Below, piece by piece: positions 61,401 to 64,000 of a stretch of DNA of 64,000 bases (position 1 is its first letter; every line of letters begins with the position of its first letter). Location of the stretch: the NCBI GenBank assembly GCA_965207585.1, contig CBDBMT010000002.1, positions 285,946 to 349,945 of the forward strand. Reading direction: 5' to 3'. The translations under genes were made by a program, and so were the position numbers. This DNA is from Bin87 sp965207585. Lineage in GTDB: Bacteria; Chloroflexota; Dehalococcoidia; Lucifugimonadales; UBA3495. The notes beneath the pieces were generated by a model that ran no database searches, was not told where the DNA came from, and saw only the letters and a program-made list of their open reading frames with translations.

Positions 61401-64000
61401 GCGACCACGAACCTGAGCTTCCCGGTGAGCCTGACGGCGGCCTCGGGCAAGGCGGTCGTGGTGACCTACTCCCTGACCGGCACGGCCGACGCGCCGGGCG
61501 ACTACACGGAGCCGGACCCCCTGAGCGTGAGCGTGCCGGCCGGTTCCACCACGGCCAACATCGTCATCCCGGTCAGGGGGGACACCCTGGACGAGGCCGA
61601 CGAGACGGTGATCGTGACCCTGACCGGGGCCACCAACGCGGCGCTGGACGAGGACGCGGCGGACCTGACCGCCACCGGGACCATCACCGACGACGACGAC
61701 GCGCCGACCCTGTCGGTGGCCGACGTGAGCGTGACCGAGGGCGGCACGGCGGAGTTCACCGTCACCCTCTCGGCGGCCTCGGGGCGGGACGTTACCTTCT
61801 CCTGGAAGACGGCGGCCGACGCCGACGGGACCCACCCGGCGGGGGCTTCGGACTACACCGCGGTGACCGCCACCACGGCGACCATCGCGGCCGGGGCCAC
61901 CACGGCCGAGCTGGAGGTGCAGACCACCCAGGACACCCGGGACGAGGAGGACGAGACCTTCCTGGTGGAGCTCTCCTCGCCCACCAACGCCACCCTGGCC
62001 GACGCCGAGGCCACCGGGACCATCAGCGACAACGACGCGGTGCCGACCCTGTCGGTGGACGACGTGAGCGTGGCCGAGGGGGGCACGGCGGAGTTCACGG
62101 TGACCCTGTCGGCGGCCTCGGGCAAGGCGGTCACCTTCAAGTGGAAGACGGACGCCGCCGCCGGGGCCGACGCGGCCGGGGCCACGGACTACACCGCGGT
62201 GACGGCCACCGACGCGACCATCGCGGCGGGGGCCACCACGGTCAAGCTGGAGGTGCAGACCACCCAGGACACCCTGGACGAGGCCGACGAGACCTTCCTG
62301 GTGAAGCTGTCGGACGCCACCAACGCCACCATCGCCGACGGCGAGGGCCAGGGGACCATCAGCGACGACGACGGGACGCCGACCCTGTCGGTGGGTGACG
62401 CGTCGGTGGCCGAGGGCGGCACGGCGGAGTTCACGGTGACCCTGTCGGCGGCCTCGGGGCGGGACGTTACCTTCTCCTGGAAGACGGCGGCCGACGAGAC
62501 CGCGGACGCCCACCCGGCGGGGGCCTCGGACTACACGGCGGTGACCGCCACCACGGCGACCATCGCGGCCGGGGCCACCACGGCGACGCTGGAGGTGCAG
62601 ACCACCGAGGACACCCTGGACGAGCACGACGAGACCTTCCTGGTGGAGCTCTCCTCGCCCACCAACGCGACCCTGGCCGACGACAAGGGCGTGGGGACCA
62701 TCACCGACGACGACCCGGCCACGGCGGTGGCCTCGGTGGGCGCGCCGGCGGCGGCGGTGGCCGAGGGGAACGACCCCATGGCGACCACGAACCTGAGCTT
62801 CCCGGTGAGCCTGACGGCGGCCTCGGGCAAGGCGGTCGTGGTGACCTACTCCCTGACCGGCACGGCCGACGCGCCGGGCGACTACACGGAGCCGGACCCC
62901 CTGAGCGTGAGCGTGCCGGCCGGTTCCACCACGGCCAACATCGTCATCCCGGTCAGGGGGGACACCCTGGACGAGGCCGACGAGACGGTGATCGTGACCC
63001 TGACCGGGGCCACCAACGCGGCGCTGGACGAGGACGCGGCGGACCTGACCGCCACCGGGACCATCACCGACGACGACGACGCGCCGACCCTGTCGGTGGC
63101 CGACGTGAGCGTGACCGAGGGCGGCACGGCGGAGTTCACCGTCACCCTCTCGGCGGCCTCGGGGCGGGACGTTACCTTCTCCTGGAAGACGGCGGCCGAC
63201 GCCGACGGGACCCACCCGGCGGGGGCTTCGGACTACACCGCGGTGACCGCCACCACGGCGACCATCGCGGCCGGGGCCACCACGGCCGAGCTGGAGGTGC
63301 AGACCACCCAGGACACCCGGGACGAGGAGGACGAGACCTTCCTGGTGGAGCTCTCCTCGCCCACCAACGCCACCCTGGCCGACGCCGAGGCCACCGGGAC
63401 CATCAGCGACAACGACGCGGTGCCGACCCTGTCGGTGGACGACGTGAGCGTGGCCGAGGGGGGCACGGCGGAGTTCACGGTGACCCTGTCGGCGGCCTCG
63501 GGCAAGGCGGTCACCTTCAAGTGGAAGACGGACGCCGCCGCCGGGGCCGACGCGGCCGGGGCCACGGACTACACCGCGGTGACGGCCACCGACGCGACCA
63601 TCGCGGCGGGGGCCACCACGGTCAAGCTGGAGGTGCAGACCACCCAGGACACCCTGGACGAGGCCGACGAGACCTTCCTGGTGAAGCTGTCGGACGCCAC
63701 CAACGCCACCATCGCCGACGGCGAGGGCCAGGGGACCATCAGCGACGACGACGGGACGCCGACCCTGTCGGTGGGTGACGCGTCGGTGGCCGAGGGCGGC
63801 ACGGCGGAGTTCACGGTGACCCTGTCGGCGGCCTCGGGGCGGGACGTTACCTTCTCCTGGAAGACGGCGGCCGACGAGACCGCGGACGCCCACCCGGCGG
63901 GGGCCTCGGACTACACGGCGGTGACCGCCACCACGGCGACCATCGCGGCCGGGGCCACCACGGCGACGCTGGAGGTGCAGACCACCGAGGACACCCTGGA
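43455..64000 (+). CDS. giant secreted Calx-beta/cadherin-like repeat protein, 3' end beyond the window
   Basis: The frame is open from 43254 to the right edge. The best start is TTG 43455, 5 bases after AAGGA; the ATG at 43450 is out of frame. The product has at least 6,848 residues. A signal peptide has its core at about 38-60 (CALWLSLALLLCLAGALLGA) and ends SDVSA before QQ. After that come Calx-beta domains of about 115 residues each, with the recurring DETFLVELSSPTNATLADAE and GTISDDD ends. I judge about 20 diverse ones, then four per 1,380-bp repeat. Three cadherin-like domains lie at about 48117-48395, 49107-49430 and 50190-50500 (VTWTLEGDDAALFTIDADTG). Such proteins are calcium-stabilised surface adhesins. 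Expected anchor or export domains lie outside the window. Confidence 0.85.
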   Translation, partial: MPWFRQNTLLRLPGRAGPFAAPGGIPRRPGRSALAGRCALWLSLALLLCLAGALLGALLASDVSAQQGPDRVPLTVSPTTATIIEGGPAQVITFTIPANSGTRTRTFEAGFLNSNPTTPSDPDSAERGEDYVAYLGTDSSNPINVQRSTSIEIGGGSEEARTVTMSIEAVWDGIAERPEQFYLVLIADSNSGLTLPPCPDASFPSICAGRNFWLKIDITNRPLPVTVADDGGKEDWSDGATAAAKKDGKVVFQVELPTAPTGAAQTVDYAITPAAPPGFADAASAADYTPPAGGASGTLSFLDTKVQEIVVTPVDDNLVEGREAFTLTLSNPSGNLEFPDSDGDGTTDTTLKAYGLIESDDTVDVTVTGGTVAEGEAARLPVTLARALRPGEHASILAEVVKPTGSYCDGDEKRAVEHVDYRAVNSQRFTFGPGDQTKHFEVYTRRDVLDENDECILVFYGNAEGLRAVDADGGQPIVETDADGTEHRYFLKELTITDDDDPPIVSVTSSTVREPDEGETAKLTYVVRLDRSSGRTVKMNYARISRTGAGLPDQATSGTDYEALSSGTLTFLPGETRKKVEVTVKGDYEKEPDEVVWISFTNAVNACFRGVPSCGGGGLISRGIILNDDDPVELAVTVDDATVLEGVSAVVRLTLSRPVPYDLSANFKTKDITATGGVDYRDLSGTAFWIHVPKGQTTGRKAIGVHDDGISGEDLETFTLEFEAGASLFLLGVAPENERVRKQLFGANYEYADLAASVSMPTIIIVDRPGLSLTALEDKVTEGQPAHVRATLSDPSATDVTFTWKTQDGGNGADDAHTAKAGKDYTARTMQSATIPAGETSIDLPAVQTLQDTIDEGDQYFTVTVDSVTGALPDDVDAVVTVRDDDSRPWMSIGDAEAVEGGSLEFTISLDAASERPVSVIWVTEDDTASVLDNDYVGVTARQTVTFAPGELSKAIVVDSQTDIEPEVDEQFRVQLAHAPHAKFRDPTAVGTIRNDDTMQVAIAAAAPVTEGPGATADFVISLKPAQTSAVTVRWATSDGASGPLHSARSGGNGNQGENDFTAASGSVTFAAGETEKTVSVTVNDDDFLENTEEFRVTISGDEASIDFSEGVVGYAEIEDDDALTWEIVGVLPAALPEGTTADWDDDTIYQVKIRREAHPDEVNFPWDEFGFQVCALTRPNPGNLPGGATPRGLTVGAAGSTDVSVGRIANGEFRASLVECHERTRIGELAQIHTVQFGGTLREITFGVRPRGDSLAEGNETLSLWLYPFVGRGWSLFSPDARLGLVLTTTIVDDERPQASVSGPASVNEDAGRARFTVSLSKAHTQALEVFVDVRNGTAIAGEDYQPVREKITFAPGETAQTVDVVIFEEGRVEPVPETFTVFLEEASAGLNIHPVEGEATVEINDSTRPDLNIPDRVVDEGETVDILFNSSNPLTRLVTGIVYLTTSGVSNPAADDDVDYTGWPRSRGISGYGNYPSRTILIPSGTQSWKLPVATTEDSRIEADEDLGVLFSIASVTSPQPRYRGYFPVGDNQAYRMPRIAIRDDDLGSVAVGGYSDAVRLEGLEWESPVPTVSGAPVGHVTWTLEGDDAALFTIDADTGVISLPAQDFDDPADQNTDNVYQVTARATDEDGNTDTQDVGVTVTRFPIASVADPAAAVAEGDDPAVTTDLNFPVSLSEARNSDATLTYTLSGTATGGTAEEVSDYTTPDPLSVTIPAGSTTANIVIPVKGDVVDEDDETVIVTLTEAVNAELSTTAADLTATGTITDDDGTPTLSVNDAKAPEGSKAAFEVSLSAASERDVTFQWQTADDASGANPATAGTDYTAVTTLQTVTIPAGDRSATLEVQTTQDTRDEPDETFLVRLSSPTNATLEDAEGEGTITDGFQITGDTSFEATENVAWDSPADDFVIHGNPHGAVTWTLTGDDADLFIVADASSSDRVGAQINLSAQDFEDPKDKDGDNVYEVTLVVTDTEGLSAATDVQVTVTNVTIGGVVFEPPTAVEEGSAVSFTVRIFSLIDDSTLEKITLEWNTAADADGDHPADATDYTPVTVQTIGWPGSRGLEDVVETITVQTTQDRLDEFDETFLIELDAIAKHPVHPHEVEFTISNNRDAVKLGPNATASVTATIVDDDASPTLSVADASVAEGSKAEFTVTLSAVSGKDVTFKWKTADDADGANPAAATDYTAVSTLQTVTIAAGERSATIEVQTTADNLTEPDETFLVQLSSPTNATLADAEAVGTISDRFSLDGRANYRVQENIAWSADFTVAGSPTGAIAWTLSGDDADLFAVTDTSTANPDVTKAQLSLAAQDYEDPKDEDGDNVYEVTLVATDASGLPARRNVKVTVIDVIRAAIVLHPVKPVDEGDPVTFKVQIQHINFGSPVEGDDVTLEWNTAVDADGDHPAGASDYTPVTTGTITWATDYAGPDIDKSITVQTVEDAIDEHDETFLIELNASVGNSIHSDEVHFHITDDGTDYATRGLDPRVTVTATIKDDDAQTAVVSISDATAVTEGNDPTKTTNMSFPVALSAASGKAVTVTYTLTGTARAPGDYTAPNPLSVSVPAGSTTANIVIPVRGDVLDEDDETVIVTLTGATNAALDEDAADLTATGTITDDDGTPTLSVADASVVEGGNAKFTVSLSVPSTKIVTFEWQTAADADGDHPAEASDYTAVTTPRTRLIFPGVQSVTLSVGTREDNWLREEEDETFLVKLSSPTNATLADSEAVGTIIEPANVSVSAPAAVTEGDDPTKTTDMIFTVSLSRAVEKDVTVTYDVAGTAHWRHDYKGSDPFAVPRPTHSVTLKAGTTAASIVFPIRGDVYDEEDETIVVVMLNVTNEGALTLATPSSRRTERRATGTISDDDDAPTLSVADVSVTEGGTAEFTATLSLASLRAVSFSWKTAADADGTHPAGASDYTAVTATTATIAAGRTTAKLEVQTTQDTRDEEDETFLVQLSAPTNATLADAEATGTISDNDAVPTLSVDDVSVAEGGTAEFTVTLSAASGKAVTFKWKTDAAAGADAAGATDYTAVTATDATIAAGATTVKLEVQTTQDTLDEADETFLVKLSDATNATIADGEGQGTISDDDGTPTLSVGDASVAEGGTAEFTVTLSAASGRDVTFSWKTAADETADAHPAGASDYTAVTATTATIAAGATTATLEVQTTEDTLDEHDETFLVELSTPTNATLADDKGVGTITDDDPATAVASVAAPAAAVAEGNDPMATTDLSFPVSLTAASGKAVVVTYSLTGTADAPGDYTEPDPLSVSVPAGSTTANIVIPVRGDTLDEADETVIVTLTGATNAALDEDAADLTATGTITDDDDAPTLSVADVSVTEGGTAEFTVTLSAASGRDVTFSWKTAADADGTHPAGASDYTAVTATTATIAAGATTAELEVQTTQDTRDEEDETFLVELSSPTNATLADAEATGTISDNDAVPTLSVDDVSVAEGGTAEFTVTLSAASGKAVTFKWKTDAAAGADAAGATDYTAVTATDATIAAGATTVKLEVQTTQDTLDEADETFLVKLSDATNATIADGEGQGTISDDDGTPTLSVGDASVAEGGTAEFTVTLSAASGRDVTFSWKTAADETADAHPAGASDYTAVTATTATIAAGATTATLEVQTTEDTLDEHDETFLVELSSPTNATLADDKGVGTITDDDPATAVASVGAPAAAVAEGNDPMATTNLSFPVSLTAASGKAVVVTYSLTGTADAPGDYTEPDPLSVSVPAGSTTANIVIPVRGDTLDEADETVIVTLTGATNAALDEDAADLTATGTITDDDDAPTLSVADVSVTEGGTAEFTVTLSAASGRDVTFSWKTAADADGTHPAGASDYTAVTATTATIAAGATTAELEVQTTQDTRDEEDETFLVELSSPTNATLADAEATGTISDNDAVPTLSVDDVSVAEGGTAEFTVTLSAASGKAVTFKWKTDAAAGADAAGATDYTAVTATDATIAAGATTVKLEVQTTQDTLDEADETFLVKLSDATNATIADGEGQGTISDDDGTPTLSVGDASVAEGGTAEFTVTLSAASGRDVTFSWKTAADETADAHPAGASDYTAVTATTATIAAGATTATLEVQTTEDTLDEHDETFLVELSSPTNATLADDKGVGTITDDDPATAVASVGAPAAAVAEGNDPMATTNLSFPVSLTAASGKAVVVTYSLTGTADAPGDYTEPDPLSVSVPAGSTTANIVIPVRGDTLDEADETVIVTLTGATNAALDEDAADLTATGTITDDDDAPTLSVADVSVTEGGTAEFTVTLSAASGRDVTFSWKTAADADGTHPAGASDYTAVTATTATIAAGATTAELEVQTTQDTRDEEDETFLVELSSPTNATLADAEATGTISDNDAVPTLSVDDVSVAEGGTAEFTVTLSAASGKAVTFKWKTDAAAGADAAGATDYTAVTATDATIAAGATTVKLEVQTTQDTLDEADETFLVKLSDATNATIADGEGQGTISDDDGTPTLSVGDASVAEGGTAEFTVTLSAASGRDVTFSWKTAADETADAHPAGASDYTAVTATTATIAAGATTATLEVQTTEDTLDEHDETFLVELSSPTNATLADDKGVGTITDDDPATAVASVGAPAAAVAEGNDPMATTNLSFPVSLTAASGKAVVVTYSLTGTADAPGDYTEPDPLSVSVPAGSTTANIVIPVRGDTLDEADETVIVTLTGATNAALDEDAADLTATGTITDDDDAPTLSVADVSVTEGGTAEFTVTLSAASGRDVTFSWKTAADADGTHPAGASDYTAVTATTATIAAGATTAELEVQTTQDTRDEEDETFLVELSSPTNATLADAEATGTISDNDAVPTLSVDDVSVAEGGTAEFTVTLSAASGKAVTFKWKTDAAAGADAAGATDYTAVTATDATIAAGATTVKLEVQTTQDTLDEADETFLVKLSDATNATIADGEGQGTISDDDGTPTLSVGDASVAEGGTAEFTVTLSAASGRDVTFSWKTAADETADAHPAGASDYTAVTATTATIAAGATTATLEVQTTEDTLDEHDETFLVELSSPTNATLADDKGVGTITDDDPATAVASVGAPAAAVAEGNDPMATTNLSFPVSLTAASGKAVVVTYSLTGTADAPGDYTEPDPLSVSVPAGSTTANIVIPVRGDTLDEADETVIVTLTGATNAALDEDAADLTATGTITDDDDAPTLSVADVSVTEGGTAEFTVTLSAASGRDVTFSWKTAADADGTHPAGASDYTAVTATTATIAAGATTAELEVQTTQDTRDEEDETFLVELSSPTNATLADAEATGTISDNDAVPTLSVDDVSVAEGGTAEFTVTLSAASGKAVTFKWKTDAAAGADAAGATDYTAVTATDATIAAGATTVKLEVQTTQDTLDEADETFLVKLSDATNATIADGEGQGTISDDDGTPTLSVGDASVAEGGTAEFTVTLSAASGRDVTFSWKTAADETADAHPAGASDYTAVTATTATIAAGATTATLEVQTTEDTLDEHDETFLVELSSPTNATLADDKGVGTITDDDPATAVASVGAPAAAVAEGNDPMATTNLSFPVSLTAASGKAVVVTYSLTGTADAPGDYTEPDPLSVSVPAGSTTANIVIPVRGDTLDEADETVIVTLTGATNAALDEDAADLTATGTITDDDDAPTLSVADVSVTEGGTAEFTVTLSAASGRDVTFSWKTAADADGTHPAGASDYTAVTATTATIAAGATTAELEVQTTQDTRDEEDETFLVELSSPTNATLADAEATGTISDNDAVPTLSVDDVSVAEGGTAEFTVTLSAASGKAVTFKWKTDAAAGADAAGATDYTAVTATDATIAAGATTVKLEVQTTQDTLDEADETFLVKLSDATNATIADGEGQGTISDDDGTPTLSVGDASVAEGGTAEFTVTLSAASGRDVTFSWKTAADETADAHPAGASDYTAVTATTATIAAGATTATLEVQTTEDTLDEHDETFLVELSSPTNATLADDKGVGTITDDDPATAVASVGAPAAAVAEGNDPMATTNLSFPVSLTAASGKAVVVTYSLTGTADAPGDYTEPDPLSVSVPAGSTTANIVIPVRGDTLDEADETVIVTLTGATNAALDEDAADLTATGTITDDDDAPTLSVADVSVTEGGTAEFTVTLSAASGRDVTFSWKTAADADGTHPAGASDYTAVTATTATIAAGATTAELEVQTTQDTRDEEDETFLVELSSPTNATLADAEATGTISDNDAVPTLSVDDVSVAEGGTAEFTVTLSAASGKAVTFKWKTDAAAGADAAGATDYTAVTATDATIAAGATTVKLEVQTTQDTLDEADETFLVKLSDATNATIADGEGQGTISDDDGTPTLSVGDASVAEGGTAEFTVTLSAASGRDVTFSWKTAADETADAHPAGASDYTAVTATTATIAAGATTATLEVQTTEDTLDEHDETFLVELSSPTNATLADDKGVGTITDDDPATAVASVGAPAAAVAEGNDPMATTNLSFPVSLTAASGKAVVVTYSLTGTADAPGDYTEPDPLSVSVPAGSTTANIVIPVRGDTLDEADETVIVTLTGATNAALDEDAADLTATGTITDDDDAPTLSVADVSVTEGGTAEFTVTLSAASGRDVTFSWKTAADADGTHPAGASDYTAVTATTATIAAGATTAELEVQTTQDTRDEEDETFLVELSSPTNATLADAEATGTISDNDAVPTLSVDDVSVAEGGTAEFTVTLSAASGKAVTFKWKTDAAAGADAAGATDYTAVTATDATIAAGATTVKLEVQTTQDTLDEADETFLVKLSDATNATIADGEGQGTISDDDGTPTLSVGDASVAEGGTAEFTVTLSAASGRDVTFSWKTAADETADAHPAGASDYTAVTATTATIAAGATTATLEVQTTEDTL
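52021..64000 (+). repeat. 1,380-bp tandem repeat, at least 8.7 copies
   Basis: Unit boundaries taken at ACCATCACCGACGACGACGA fall at 53401, 54781, 56161, 57541, 58921, 60301, 61681 and 63061; the first, slightly different unit starts at 52021. Each encodes 460 residues in frame with four Calx-beta domains. Unit 1 differs at many sites (for example at 52981-53130). Units 2-9 look identical apart from rare single bases, such as C instead of G at 58529. The array continues beyond the window. Confidence 0.95.

Noticed and set aside
51945..63893. A 3,982-codon open frame on the minus strand
   Set aside because: It is antisense to the Calx-beta repeats. The periodic, GC-rich codons of the real gene leave no stops on the other strand. 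The translated sequence is Gly/Arg/His-rich low-complexity without any domain.
52021..64000. CRISPR array
   Set aside because: The repeat unit is 1,380 bp, coding and contiguous, with no short repeat-spacer pattern and no cas genes.

Overview
The window is a mosaic from a GC-rich bacterium. The conjugation genes are of the single-membrane (monoderm) type: a PrgI-type protein, a TrsE/VirB4 ATPase, small VirB2-like pilins and a VirB6-like membrane protein. Together with zinc-ribbon/MNT-HEPN modules and a giant Calx-beta surface protein this fits Chloroflexota best. That placement is an inference from gene style; there is no rRNA, tRNA or core gene to confirm it.

Region 1 (1-12.8 kb, visibly lower GC) is an accessory island. 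It holds the end of an HNH-type protein, a PD-(D/E)XK nuclease-like protein flanked by two small winged-helix proteins, and a decayed minus-strand defence locus (C-terminal piece of a DUF1156-type DNA methylase, a SNF2-type helicase tail, a frameshifted coiled-coil protein). It continues with a lipoprotein and small membrane proteins, two fused nucleotidyltransferase-HEPN proteins with a zinc-ribbon protein behind a clear promoter/operator, and an IS1-like transposase.

Region 2 (12.8-18.5 kb, high GC) has a HEPN toxin-like pair, a translationally coupled minus-strand array of small helix-turn-helix (HTH) proteins, a divergent ImmR/ImmA-like pair, a ribbon-helix-helix protein and a plus-strand serine recombinase cut off at its 3' end.

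Region 3 (18.4-36 kb) looks like an integrative conjugative or mobilizable element abutting that broken recombinase. It has a large serine integrase, hicBA, HTH proteins, a replication-relaxation protein, a VirD4/TraG-like coupling ATPase, VirB4, pilins, a PrgI fusion, VirB6 and a secreted protein, all on the minus strand. A divergent control region follows with three copies of an operator-like motif, then a plus-strand HTH regulator, about 1.2 kb of hairpin-rich non-coding DNA and a protein with three HTH domains. No relaxase was recognised.

Region 4 (36-43.2 kb) has a small membrane protein, a tetratricopeptide (TPR) protein, another HTH paralogue and three insertion sequences: one IS701/DDE_5-like element and two IS4-family copies head to head. 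Inverted repeats are visible on all three and target duplications on two.

Region 5 (43.45-64 kb) is one gene that runs off the right edge: a secreted protein of more than 6,800 residues made of Calx-beta domains with a few cadherin-like domains. From about 52.0 kb it consists of a 1,380-bp unit (460 residues, four Calx-beta domains) repeated in tandem at least 8.7 times, with copies 2 onward nearly identical.
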